From Lolium rigidum (taxonomy: Eukaryota; Streptophyta; Magnoliopsida; Poales; Poaceae), in NCBI RefSeq assembly GCF_022539505.1, contig NW_025900013.1:24765-88764 (forward strand): a stretch of DNA of 64,000 nucleotides, in the 5' to 3' direction. A model generated the notes under the pieces. That model did no database searches. It had not been told where the DNA came from and worked only from the letters and a program-made list of their open reading frames with translations. The position numbers and the translations under genes were made by a program. Shown piece by piece: positions 31,103-41,757 of this stretch (positions are counted from its first letter, which is position 1; each line of letters opens with the position of its first letter).

Positions 31103-32035
31103 ATGGAGAGATCTTCTCTTCAATTTCTATTTGGGAAATCTACTACTACCGCAACGGTAGTGGATGAGGCGCCAGTGAGGAAGTAATACCATATAAAATA
31201 CCTATGAAAATTATTGAACGTGTTATGCATAACCGCTATGAAGGGGATGGCACTGTCCATCCTGGTGATCATTTACTGTTTTTGCATGAACTATGCGGGT
31301 TATTCAAATGTGCAGGTATTGCTATGAATGAAGTGAGGAAGAAACTATTCTCTTTATCGCTGTCTGGTAAAGCGGCGCATTGGTATAAATTATTGGATAA
31401 TGGGGATTCTCTTGAATGGGATGATATTGTGCCCCGGTTTTATTCTAAGTTCTATCCTCCAAGTGAAATTCACAAGGATCGGAACCGCATATATAATTTC
31501 TGGCCTCATGATGGAGAAAGTATTGCCCAAGCTTGGGGGAGATTAAAGTCTTTAATGCTCAAATGCCCCATTCATGAGCTTCCTGGTAATGTTATTATTG
31601 ATAATTTCTATGCAAGACTTTCTTTTCAAGACAAGACCTTGCCTGGATACTTCTTGTTCCGGATCATTTACACGCAACAAAGAAGAGTATAAAAGGGACC
31701 TTCTTGATCGGATCCAAGAAAATACTGAAGGTTGGGAGAACGACAAGGATAGAGAATCAGGTATAATTTATGATTATAAATGCATTGAAGCTTTTATGGA
31801 TACTGATAAATTTCGTAATATGAGTGCTATATATGGTATTGATTCTCAAGTTGCTGCAAATCTTTATAAAGCTTTTGCTTCTCATTATGAATTGCCTAAG
31901 AAGAACTTTGATAAGTATCATGAACCGTATAAAGATAAAATTGATTCATCTATTAATAAATGTGTTGTAGTTGAAACTGCTGATCATGTTATTCCTGAAG
32001 CTTATATTGAAAAAACTCCTTTTCCGCTAAAATGA
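31103..32035 (+). pseudogene. Gag of RLG6, broken
   Basis: It starts at ATG 31103 (MERSSLQFLFGKS). A shift brings a TAA at 31184-31186, and the frame resumes at 31204 with the gag core (RKKLFSLSLSGKAAHWYKLL, SLEWDDIVPRFYSKFYPPSE, IAQAWGRLKSLMLKCPIHEL). A second shift near 31655 moves the C-terminal half (NKEEYKRDLLDRIQENTEGW) into the frame ending at 32035, and a third near 32025 leads into the protease frame. No zinc knuckle is seen. Confidence 0.8.
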
Positions 32036-33055
32036 AAGAGTACTCTGTTATAAATAGTGCGGTTCATAAAAGTGAAAAGAAACCTATAGAACCCGAAGAA
32101 CAAATAAAAGTTGAACCTGCTGTTGCAATAGTTAAAGATCTTGTGACTGAAAATGTGGAGGATGGTCATATTATTTTCTGTGAAGATGCTTCTAATATTG
32201 TCTCACATCCTAATAAACCCAAACAAGCTAGTGTTCCTATGCTATCTGTTAGAATTGGTGATCATTGCTATTATGGTTTATGTGATATTGGTGCAAGTGT
32301 TAGTGCTATTCCTTATGAGCTTTACACGGAGATTATGCACGAAATTGATTCTTGTGAACTTGAAGATATTGATGTGGTTATTCAGCTGGCTAACGGAGAA
32401 ACTATTTCTCCAATTGGTATTGTTCGAGATGTGGAAGTTCTATGTGGTAAGATTAAATATCCTGCTGACTTTTTGGTACTTGGTTCTGCTGCTAGTGATT
32501 ATTGTCCTATCATTTTTGGTAGACCTTTTCTAAATACTTGTGGAGCTATTATAGATGGCAAGAAAGAGAAAATTTTGACTAAATTTGCTGGTGAATCTTA
32601 TGAGTTTAACTTCTCTAAATTTACCAAAACTCCTTATAAAGCTGATTTGCCTAGTAATGATTTTAAAATGGAGCAAGGTGTGCATCTATTGTTCTTGTTC
32701 CTAATAATCCTTTGCGAAGAACATTTGGAGAATAGTGAGAGTGAAGTTTTTAGGAAAGAAAGAGATGAGCTTGAGGAGATTTTTCTTCGACAACCTATTC
32801 TCAAGCATGATTTACCTAGTGGAAGATTTGGGTACAACACCGCCACCAAAGGAAGATCATGTTTTTGATTTAAAGCCTTTGCCCGATAATCTTAAATATG
32901 CTCATATTGATGATAAGAAAATATATCCTGTTATTATTAGTTCTAAGCTTACGAAGTTTGAAGAAGAAAGATTATTGCAAATACTGAATAAACACCGAGG
33001 TGCTATTGGCTATACTCTTGATGACTTGAAGGGGATTTCTCCCTCTATTTGCTAA
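32032..33055 (+). pseudogene. Protease and pol linker of RLG6, broken
   Basis: The retropepsin domain is intact in frame 32032-32868: active site LCDIGASVSAIPYELY (about residues 83-98), flap region, and CPIIFGRPFLNTCGAIIDGK. A frameshift near 32835 switches to the frame containing HVFDLKPLPDNLKYAHIDDK, which ends at a TAA at 33053-33055 where a Gln codon (CAA) is expected by family comparison. The domain would cleave the polyprotein in the particle. Confidence 0.8.
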
Positions 33056-33869
33056 CACGCCATTAATATGGAAGATGATGCGAAGCCTGTTGTTGAACCT
33101 CAGCGTCGTCTAATTCCTAAGATGAAGGATGTGGTAAGAAATGAGGTATTGCGACTTCTTGAAGCTCGGTATTATATATCCTATTGCCGATAGTAGATGG
33201 GTTAGTCCTGTGCATTGCGTTCCTAAGAAAGGAGGAATAACTGTTGTGCCTAATGATAATGATGAGCTTATACCTCAAAGAGTAGTTGTAGGTTATAGAA
33301 TGTGCATTGATTTTCGAAAAGTTAATAAGGTTACTAAGAAAGATCATTACCCTTTACCATTTATTGATCAAATGCTAGAAAGATTGTCTAAAAATACTCA
33401 TTTTTGTTTTCTTGATGGTTATTCTGGGTTTTCACAAATTGCTGTTAAAGCTAAAGATCAAGAGAAAACCACTTTTACTTGTCCCTATGGAACTTATGCT
33501 TATAGGCGTATGCCTTTTGGTTTATGTAATGCTCCTGCTACTTTTCAAAGATGCATGTGTGCTATTTTTCATGGCTTTTGTGAGAGTATTGTGGAGGTAT
33601 TCATGGATGATTTTTCTGTCTATGGGAATTCTTTTGATAATTGCTTGCGAAACCTCGATAAAGTTTTGCAGAGATGTGAAGAAACTAACCTCGTTCTTAA
33701 TTGGGAGAAATGTCACTTTATGGTTAATGAAGGAATTGTATTGGGACATAAAATTTCCGAGAGAGGTATTGAAGTTGATAGAGCTAAAGTTGAAGCCATT
33801 GAGAAGATGCCCTATCCTAGGGATGTTAAAGGTATTCGTAGTGTTCTTGGTCATGTCTGGGTTTTATAG
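33056..33869 (+). pseudogene. Reverse transcriptase of RLG6
   Basis: After a frameshift near 33165 the frame contains the RT blocks in order: [61 protein letters not shown] and [12 protein letters not shown]. The catalytic aspartates, including FMDD (a normal variant of YxDD in this group), are present. The thumb and connection begin [21 protein letters not shown] single inserted base near 33852 shifts the frame before the RNase H region. In a working copy it makes cDNA from the tRNA-Asp primer. Confidence 0.88.
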
Positions 33870-34473
33870 GAGATTTATTAAAGATTTCTCCAAGATTTCA
33901 AAGCCTCTTACTAATCTTCTTCAAAAAGATGTACCTTTTGTTTTTGATGATGATTGTAAGGAAGCTTTTGAAACTCTTAAGAAAGCCTTAACAACTGCTC
34001 CTATAGTTGAACCACCTGATTGGAACTTACCATTTGAAATTATGTGTGATGCTAGTGATTTTGTCGTAGGCGCTGTTCTTGGACAGCGAGTAGATAAAAA
34101 ATTAAATGTTATTCATTATGCTAGTAAAACTCTTGATGCTGCTCAAAGAAATTATGCTACAACTGAAAAAGAATTGTTAGATGTAGTCTTTGCTTGTGAT
34201 AAGTTTAGATCTTATATTGTTGATTCAAAAGTTACGATTCATACTGATCATGCTGCAATTAGATACCTTATGACAAAGAAAGATGCTAAGCCAAGGCTTA
34301 TTAGATGGGTACTTCTCTTGCAAGAATTTGATTTACATATTGTAGATAGGAAAGGTGCTGATAATCCTGTTGCTGATAACTTGTCTAGATTGGAAAATAT
34401 TGCTTATGATCATGTTCCTGTTAATGATAGTTTTCCAAATGAACAATTGGCTGTAATAAAGGTGAGCTCGTGA
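33852..34473 (+). pseudogene. RNase H of RLG6
   Basis: The frame reads [20 protein letters not shown], then [17 protein letters not shown] (first catalytic Asp), [20 protein letters not shown] (Glu), [12 protein letters not shown] (Asp) and [11 protein letters not shown], the Gypsy-type RNase H set. It ends at a TGA (34471-34473) in SSxDSPWYADYANF, where an Arg codon (CGA) would be expected, so integrase is separated only by one nonsense codon. Confidence 0.85.
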
Positions 34474-35805
34474 GACAGTCCTTGGTATGCTGATTATGCT
34501 AACTTTATTGTTTCCAAGTACTTGCCTCCAACCTTTTCAGCTCAGCAAAGGAGGAAATTCTTTTATGACTTGAGGCATTATTTCTGGGATGACCCACACT
34601 TATATAAAGAAGGAGTGGACGGTATTCTGCGAAGGTGTGTTCCCGAATATGAACAACAAGAGATATTGAGTAAATGTCATGGCATTGCTTATGGAGGACA
34701 TCACGCCGGAGAAAGAACCGCGCAAAAGGTTCTACAATCAGGTTTTTATTGGCCAACTCTCTTCAAAGATGCAAGGAAGTTTATTCTATCTTGTGATGAA
34801 TGTCAAAGGGTTGGTAATATCTCCAGACGCAATGAAATGCCTATGAATTATACTCTTGTTATTGAACCATTTGATTGTTGGGGATTTGACTTCATGGGAC
34901 CTTTTCCCTCTTCAGAAGGTAACACGCATATACTTGTTGTTGTTGATTATGTTACTAAATGGGTGGAAGCCATAACTACAAAAAGTGCTGATGGTGAGAC
35001 CTCTTTAAAAATGCTTTTAGATATTATTTTTCCTAGATTTGGAGTTCCTAGATATATTATGACTGATGGAGGTTCTCATTTTATTCATGGAGGTTTTAGA
35101 AAGACTCTTGCTAGGTATGGTATTAATCATAGAATTGCTTCCGCTTATCACCCTCAAACTAGTGGTCAAGTAGAATTATCAAATAGAGAAATTAAATCTA
35201 TTTTGGGAAAGACCGTTAATAAATCTAGAAAGAATTGGGCTAGTAAATTGAAGGATGCACTATGGGCTTATAGAACTGCTTATAAAAACCCCATGGGAAT
35301 GTCACCTTATAAAATGGTTTACGGAAAAGCTTGTCATTTACCTTTAGAACTAGAACACAAAGCTTATTGGGCTGTTAGAGAGTTAAATAAAGATCCTAAA
35401 CTTGCCGGTAATAAGAGGTTGCTGCAATTAAGTTCTCTAGATGAATGGAGAAGTGAAGCTTATGAAAATGCTAAACTCTTTAAAGAAAAAGTTAAAAAAT
35501 GGCACGATAGAAGGATTATCAAGAGAGAGTTTAATGTTGGGGATAAAGTCCTATTGTATCGGTCTCGTCTCAGACTCTTTGCAGGGAAATTACTCTCAAC
35601 ATGGGAAGGACCGTATGTTGTTGAGGAGGTGTATCGTTCCGGAGCAATTAAATTTAGCTCTCTCCAAGGAAATGCTACGCAAGTGGTGAATGGACAAAGA
35701 CTCAAGCATTATATCTCAGGTGATTCTTATAATGTTGATGTGGATATTATTCAAGTGGAAACACCGGAGGCTTTCATCAAAGGACAAATTGACGATCCGC
35801 CGTAA
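34474..35805 (+). pseudogene. Integrase of RLG6 (domain intact, upstream stop)
   Basis: It is in frame with RNase H after the TGA and open for more than 440 codons. The zinc-binding HHCC domain (HGIAYGGHHAGE, then LSCDECQRVG) is followed by the catalytic core with Asp in GFDFMGPFP, Asp in YIMTDGGSHF and Glu in SGQVELSNREIK, and a C-terminal region (VGDKVLLYRSRLRLFAGKL, TWEGPYVVEEV). No chromodomain follows, as expected for Athila-like elements. It would insert the cDNA with 5-bp duplications. Confidence 0.87.
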
Positions 35806-36160
35806 CTCGACTTTGAATAGGTAACAAGATCTGGTAATGAAAAGTTCGCGATTTACTTTCCGAACAATATTTTTGTCTGTTTTTGGAAAATATGAAAAAT
35901 TACGAGATCGAAACGGAGTGGAAAAGACGCACGAGGGCGTGCCACCACGAGCCGGCGCGGGCCCCGGCTCGGCCGCGCCGACCTATGGTGGCACCGCCTC
36001 GTCGCCTCTTTCCGACTCTGGTTCGACCTGGTACTTTCCGTTTGTTCTGAAAATTTTTATTATAAAATCCCCCGGACCCCTGGAGGTCCGTATATCGTTT
36101 TCTCGATGTGTTTTGTTTCGAGCTGTTTCTGCCAGGATCTGTTCTCAGTTTAGAAGCACC
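35806..36160 (+). promoter_or_regulatory. GC-rich block with TATA box before the envelope-position ORF of RLG6
   Basis: This non-coding stretch contains an LTR-like GC-rich segment (GGCGCGGGCCCCGGCTCGGC near 35954), a TATAAAA at 36061-36067, and a pyrimidine-rich GTTTCTGCCAG (36124-36134) that could serve as a splice acceptor before the ATG at 36161. It may be an internal promoter or a spliced subgenomic leader for the downstream ORF; both are inferred. Confidence 0.4.
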
Positions 36161-36414
36161 ATGGTCTCCAAGAACAAGGGCAAGGAGCTTCCGGATGAAG
36201 ATAATCAAGATCGTGAGTGGAAAGAAGAGGACAAGAGCGTCAAGGAAGAAGCAAAGGAGGATGAAGAGGAAGTCGAAGAAGTTCCGCAAGAGCACCCACG
36301 CACCACCATTGCAAGCATCGGAGTGGTGACAAACTCGTTCAACGCCAAGAAGAGCGCACGGATTAGGACTGGAGGAGGACTTCCCCGCCATTACCTAGCT
36401 CCAAGGACATCTTC

Positions 36415-36417
36415 TTC
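36415..36417. repeat. Target-site duplication TTC of DTC1 (left copy)
   Basis: TTC precedes CACTAC at 36418 and recurs at 41457-41459 after TAGTG; 3 bp is the CACTA size. Confidence 0.85.
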
Positions 36418-36429
36418 CACTACGCCATG

Positions 36430-36900
36430 ACAGACATATAGTAACACACTCATGTGCTACTATAACTTACAAAAGGTGTTACTGACGCTCCCAGTAACAC
36501 CTTTTTTATGTGTTCTTATATGTCGTGTTACTAGGTGTTGTCTTTGTAGCACATAAACAATTGTTCCTATAAATACATAAAAGTGTTACAAGCATACCGT
36601 AGTAACACAAGATATATGTGTGACTATAAGTTTAAGTAACATCTTTTTATGACCATAGTAACACGATTAGTAACATGTTTTTCTTGCTATAGTAACACGG
36701 TTGGTAACACATATTACCAACTATTGTAACATAATTATTCAAGATTGGGTTGATTCTATAGGTCCTTAGTAACACAGTTGTAACATCTTTCACAATTAAT
36801 AGTAACATGTTTTTCTATATATTGTAACATAGCTATTCTTGTTAGTCCCATACTTAGTAACACGTTTATCTAGTTGTAGTAACACCTCACGGTTAGTAAA
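36430..36900. repeat. Left subterminal repeat array of DTC1
   Basis: More than fifteen copies of AGTAACAC, GTAACA or their complements occur in mixed orientation. The right array at 41180-41450 has the same words. These are typical CACTA subterminal repeats. Confidence 0.8.
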
Positions 36901-37401
36901 AATGTTTAATATGCATTAATTTTCTTTAAATGGTGCTTATTTAGAATTCCTTACTTTCATATTTGATTAATAAATTATGTTGTTAAACTTGTATGTGAAA
37001 ACGATAAGCATATACCTCATTGTGTAGTAACAAAAGGATCATAGATACATTGAGCAACATGTGCATATGAACTACATTATGGAGATAAAACCAACATGTT
37101 TCATGTCACTTCATAGCATTCATAACAATGAACACAAAGACGTTACATATTTAAGAAAAACTACTACGTTTCTCAACACATTAAGCTAACCTAGAATACA
37201 TGAAATACTTAATCATCTTGACTATGCAGAAACAACAATCATGGTTTCTCCAATCCACCCTTCGATATTTCTCACACCAATCCTACATATGTTCTATCTT
37301 CACTCCATCGTTAGACAAAGCATCAATATCAACTCAGTCTCAACCACTGATCTTCTCAATCTGGAAAGAAAATTACAGTTACATATGAAATTAAATATAT
37401 A

Positions 37402-37713
37402 TCAAAATATTAAAACAACAAAACTCAAAAAGTAACATACACATGCTGAAGGCCAAGCAATTGTTATTACAGATGAAAAAAAAACATCACTGATTGTCAC
37501 ACAGTTCTCCATTTCTCTTACCAAGTGCTCATCTTTGCCAATAGGTTCATCAACTTGCACATGCGTAAAACATGGATGAAAGTCAACATGTACATACTGT
37601 TCATTTACCTGTTCCGACGGACGACATCTCTTCTTTGAGGACACATGTCTTGGAGTCTTGTTTTGAGACATTTGTTTTTTGGACTCTTCTCGAATTTTCA
37701 TCCACATTCTCAC
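37402..37713 (-). CDS. Unrecognised short ORF in DTC1
   Basis: A frame of 103 codons, basic in its first half (KKQMSQNKTPRHVSSKKRCR) and then mixed (VDFHPCFTHVQVDEPIGKDE). It could be an exon remnant of a CACTA accessory protein, but no domain is recognised and the C-terminal 30 residues look like read-through. Low confidence that it is coding. Confidence 0.2.
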   Translation of the reverse strand: MRMWMKIREESKKQMSQNKTPRHVSSKKRCRPSEQVNEQYVHVDFHPCFTHVQVDEPIGKDEHLVREMENCVTISDVFFSSVITIAWPSACVCYFLSFVVLIF

Positions 37714-38213
37714 CGCTCTTTCTTATATGCGAAAAAATATAAATAAAAAGATTGTAATGTTGTGATTCAGGAAACTAAAGTTGACAATGCATTCTTTTAA
37801 TTCCACAAACATTGGATATCATGATTTATCAATAGATAACCAAGTAGATTTGTCAGCGAATAACCTTTACCTCCCGTTCTCCAGAAAAAGGAGGTGTCTG
37901 TGATGATTGTCCTGGATGATGCTTCCATACAACGATACAGTTAATAAAATAATTTGTATTGTATTCTTACAATAGTTCGGTTTACATTATTACTAATTAA
38001 ATTAAGGACACAAATGACCCTAAGTACTTCAAAAGCATCGAACAAGTAAGGAAAGTTAGCCACTAATGAATTGATCAAGAACATGAACCTATAATGACAA
38101 ATTCCATTCTCGAGCATGCTTTGTGTGTATTCAGATTAATTAGAATGTTTATTTTTAAAATAGAGTAAAACTAAAAAGGAATACTAATGTGATAATGATA
38201 AAATAAAAACAAG

Positions 38214-38221
38214 AAACTAAG
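38214..38221. repeat. Target-site duplication AAACTAAG of DTA1 (left copy)
   Basis: AAACTAAG is repeated exactly at 39026-39033, bracketing a CAG...CTG element; 8 bp is the hAT size. Confidence 0.9.
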
Positions 38222-39025
38222 CAGGGGCGGAACTACACCCCGGGAACCAGGGCCAGGGCGCAACAAAATTCCGGCCCTACTACCATATAATTTCAACTTG
38301 GCCGAGGCTGCAGCCCAGGTAATCTGTTGGCCAATCTTCTCTATGCACGAGCCTATGACACCCAACACGAAACAGAAAATGGGAACAGGACGAACGACAT
38401 CAACCAAAGCTAGCGGTCGACCCTTGGCTCCCTCGCTCGCAGCGGCGGGACGCGCGCACCACGCGCCCACGCCACTCCGTCATCGCCGCTTTGCCGTTAG
38501 GATGGCTTGACACACCTAGCCGCTTGCAGTGCCGTCGTCCTTCTCCACGGCCTGCTGGCCTGCTATGCTGCGGTGTACCGCCGCTGGCGCACCCTCTCGG
38601 CCGGTGTCGCCCAAGTGCTGTTGTTCTATGATCTGCCTGCCCTAGTCTAGGCTCCAACGATAGGTAATATGTTCTTGTGTGTTTGCTTTAATTATTCCAC
38701 TCCAATATTGTTACCAAATTGAATTGATTCATTGATTAAACAATTTGTCAGTCAATATTATGTTTTAGGAACATTAGGTGAAGAGAGTTTATCCCTTAAT
38801 CTCAATACCCTACGAATCACTGAATACCCAAACTCAAGTGTTTCTCAAAAAAAATCAACTACCCAAGCTATATGTAGTTTGCTGGATCGTTAAAAAAGGG
38901 AGTTCAAAATATATCTTTAACTTTTCAACCGTACCAAAAAGAAAATGCAATTACATGAGTGATGGGAGTAGTTTTTTTTTATTGCTTTTGGCCCGGGGCT
39001 TGCTCCAATCCTAGCTCCGCCACTG
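38222..39025. mobile_element. DTA1: non-autonomous hAT-like element inside DTC1
   Basis: It is 804 bp with terminal inverted repeats CAGGGGCGGAACTA and CAGTGGCGGAGCTA (right end, complemented) and an 8-bp TSD. No transposase ORF is present; the GC-rich frames near 38300-38650 are not recognised. The CAG(T/G)GGCGGA terminus is common to small plant hAT elements. Confidence 0.88.
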
Positions 39026-39090
39026 AAACTAAGGGTGTTCAATTAGTTGATCTGGGGCGCCACTATATGTAAAAGAGAAGCTCTTGTGTC

Positions 39091-39429
39091 ATGTCATCTA
39101 AAGTTACAGAAAGTATCTTTTTAACCAAAGTGGAAGGGGGGTCCCATATATCAATTAATTTATCATTGATAAAAGATCAGAAGGCTCGTGAGAGTAGAGC
39201 AAAAGAAATATACAATGAAGCTGAGGAGGACATCAACCATGCAATTAGCAGAGTAGACGGATCAAACGAGAAAAGAAGAGGCTATTCTGTCTGTCCATTC
39301 TGTAATACATTTCTGAACAAAGGAAAGCAGTGCATTCACCTGGGAATTGGTGCCACCGAGGAGTTTGGGGATCTTGAGATCCGGAGGCGAATCAGCAAAG
39401 GGACCTCCGTATTTCCCCGCGAGATGTAG
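39091..39429 (+). CDS. Short ORF in DTC1 with a Cys-Cys-His cluster, possible captured gene fragment
   Basis: A frame of 112 codons starts at ATG 39091. Residues about 75-95 read YSVCPFCNTFLNKGKQCIHL and then GIGAT, a CxxC followed by a spaced His. This loosely resembles the zinc-finger XS segment (CPFC...K...H..GIG) of SGS3/FDM-type RNA-silencing proteins. Upstream is Lys/Glu-rich sequence (ESRAKEIYNEAEEDINHAIS). No start context or splice structure confirms expression. It could be a host exon captured by the transposon or an element-encoded fragment; the similarity is by eye only. Confidence 0.3.
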   Translation: MSSKVTESIFLTKVEGGSHISINLSLIKDQKARESRAKEIYNEAEEDINHAISRVDGSNEKRRGYSVCPFCNTFLNKGKQCIHLGIGATEEFGDLEIRRRISKGTSVFPREM

Positions 39430-41179
39430 CCGTGCAGCCTTGTGCTCTTGCCGGCGGCGGCGAACCAGGCCGATGCAGATGCGATCCAGTTGATTTGTGT
39501 GCTAAATAATCTGGGGAGTTACGGGAAATGTCAGGAGGTCAGGGATGACATCGCTGGAGATGTGGAGTGGAGGGCGGCGCGGTTATGTCGATGGCGGAGA
39601 GGACGAGGTGGGTATAAATCAGGGCTTTTTGTTACTAAGATAATTGGAGGGAATTTTTTTCATTACCGCGCGTCAGCTGCAAAATTTACATTAGCGCCAA
39701 AAGAAATTTGCTCCGCGGAAGGAGTCAGCGGAATTTTTTTACATTACCGCCAGTTTTCTCGCCCGCGCATAGTTTTGTTTCCTTTTTGGCTAAAGTAGAA
39801 GGAAATTTCCATCCAACATATAGATTATATTACCTCTGTTTTAAAATATAAGTTAAAAAAAAGATATAGTACCATAAATCACGCGAGATAGAAGGCATTT
39901 TTCACGCTCAATTCATTTCCGAGTAAATTTTGCTTTATGCATGGAAGATGGTAGTGACAAAGAAATTAAATATTCTTAGGAATTATATACTATATCACAT
40001 TTTAAGTTCGCGTTGCAACAAAGTATTTGGGGAGGGTCTAAATCAATTGTCACCGGTGATGGAATACACGCAGGTAGGATCGACACGCTAAACCATAAGT
40101 GGTCGAAACACCTGCCGCTCTAGAGTGGAGGAAGCACCCACCTTGCGCACCAACATACAGTTATTCTCCCTATCACCGACACATCTCCGTCAATTCGCCA
40201 TCAAGCCCTTCTCAAATCTCCACTTCCATCGATTCGCTGATGTCCTCAGCCGTCATCTGTGGTCAACCACCACCCCGTTTGTCTCAGACGCCAGCACACC
40301 CCTGACTGCCCATCCAAACCGTGTCATCCAAAACATAACCCACAAAAGGATGACCAAGTAAACTATGAAGCTCATATCGACTCGAGCTTGAAATCGATAT
40401 GCACATTTAATGCCTTTTGCCCTTAGGATATGAAAATGGAATCCAAATATAGGGTATTTTGTCAAATGTACTCCTTGCATGCAACCTTATAGTGAATGTC
40501 TCCTCATAATACCAAAATAACATGAGGATCTCCCCTACCCTCCCATCCTCTCTCGAGAACCCACTCCTGCCCCCCTAAGAGCAAGCCACCGTCCCCCTGG
40601 ATCTGATCCCTCACACTGTCGGCGCTCGTGCAGGTTGGTGTAGAATTGGATTTGGACGCCGACCTTCTCTGTATAGTATTAGTGGTAGGCTTAAGCTTAG
40701 GTATAGGGTTTCCCTATACGGTGTTTGGCATCTTGCCATCAAGGATCTTGTCGCATCCGCGAGACGGGGGACAACGGGGGTTTGCACCCCCTTTTTGTTC
40801 GGTAGATGGGCGATGGGCGCTGCTACCTAGACCAAGCACAACACACAAAACACATGATTTTTACCCAGGTTCAGCACGCAAGATGCAAAACCCATATGTC
40901 TTGCACGTATGATAGCCTTGAACTTGAACAATGTACACGGGGAGTTGAGACTCCTCCTTCCTTCGCCTCCGATACAACTCTTTTCTCCTCCTTTCCCCGA
41001 GCCTAACCTTCTATGATGTACAGAGCTTGATGTCGGAGTTCTTGAGTGGCTTTTGGTGGCGTGTGGCGGTGTGTTGGTTTGTGTCGGCGCTCCAATGGTT
41101 GGAGCCAAAGGCGGCCAACGATGGTACATCTACCTCCTCTTCAATAAAACTATGTTGCTTCCCAGATCTACTAGTTCTG
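39430..41179. other. Interior of DTC1, no recognised gene
   Basis: This mixed-composition stretch includes short runs resembling a Stowaway/Mariner terminus (CCTCTGTTTTAAAATATAAG at 39833-39852, with no matching partner end) and several short frames with no recognisable domain (for example 40125-40361). Nothing further can be supported. Confidence 0.4.
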
Positions 41180-41757
41180 CACCTTATCCTATGTGTTACA
41201 AATTTGTAACACTATATTACCTCCGAGCTATGTGATACAACCTAGTAACACAATTTGGATATTTGGAAATCATGTGTTACTACCTTGCAACACCTTCAAT
41301 CAAGTGTTACAAATTTGTAACACTCTTCACATCTCTCATACTTTGTGTTACAAATTCGGGGTGGACACAATTGGTGTGTTACTAAGATTTTACGGAGTAA
41401 CACAATTTTTCTTGTGTTACAGATATGTGTTACCTAACCTCTGTATTGTTGTAGTGTTCAGGCATTCACCATCCTTTCCACAATCTAATCTACAATAATC
41501 AAATTGAAAGGACTCCCAAGGAATCATTGCCTAGCAATTGGGATATAGATCGTTCTAACAATGCAGGAAAGACGGAGCCTGAAGCTGAAGGTTGGGGAAA
41601 TAACTCCAAGAGTTGGGACTCGTCGTCGGACAGACTTCTTAACCGCGTCGAGCACAATTCGGAGATGATTCGCAACCTCATATACATGATTGATGAGCTT
41701 CGGGAGCTTATTGAGAAGCTTGTCGAGAATTCATCACCACCATCGCCAAAGGAGTAA

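Larger units (their letters stand above)
36418..41456. mobile_element. DTC1: non-autonomous CACTA transposon
   Basis: The ends are CACTAC and GTAGTG, with imperfect inverted termini (CACTACGCCATGACAGACA against CACTACAACAATACAGAGG) and the 3-bp TSD TTC. Both subterminal regions (36440-36900 and 41180-41450) are packed with AGTAACAC/GTGTTACT words, the usual transposase-binding arrays. No transposase (TNP2-like) domain is seen in 5039 bp. The interior holds DTA1 and a few short frames. It lies in the RLG6 envelope-position ORF. Confidence 0.9.
36161..41757 (+). pseudogene. Envelope-position ORF of RLG6, split by the CACTA element DTC1
   Basis: The coding parts are 36161-36417 and 41460-41757. 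Together, with one TTC copy, they form one open frame of 184 codons ending in TAA at 41755-41757. The first half is strongly charged (Lys/Glu/Asp-rich, MVSKNKGKELPDEDNQD). The second half has a heptad-like C-terminus (IDELRELIEKLVEN), likely coiled coil. There is no signal peptide and no membrane helix, so despite its position it does not look like a classical envelope protein. It lies downstream of integrase like the extra ORFs of Athila elements. Function unknown. Confidence 0.65.

Noticed and set aside
38298..38657. Frames in the GC-rich part of DTA1 on both strands
   Set aside because: Short, overlapping and without a hAT transposase or BED motif; likely incidental.
39833..39852. Stowaway/Mariner MITE
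   Set aside because: One terminus-like string (CCTCTGTTTTAAAATATAAG) is present, but no inverted partner or TA duplication was found.
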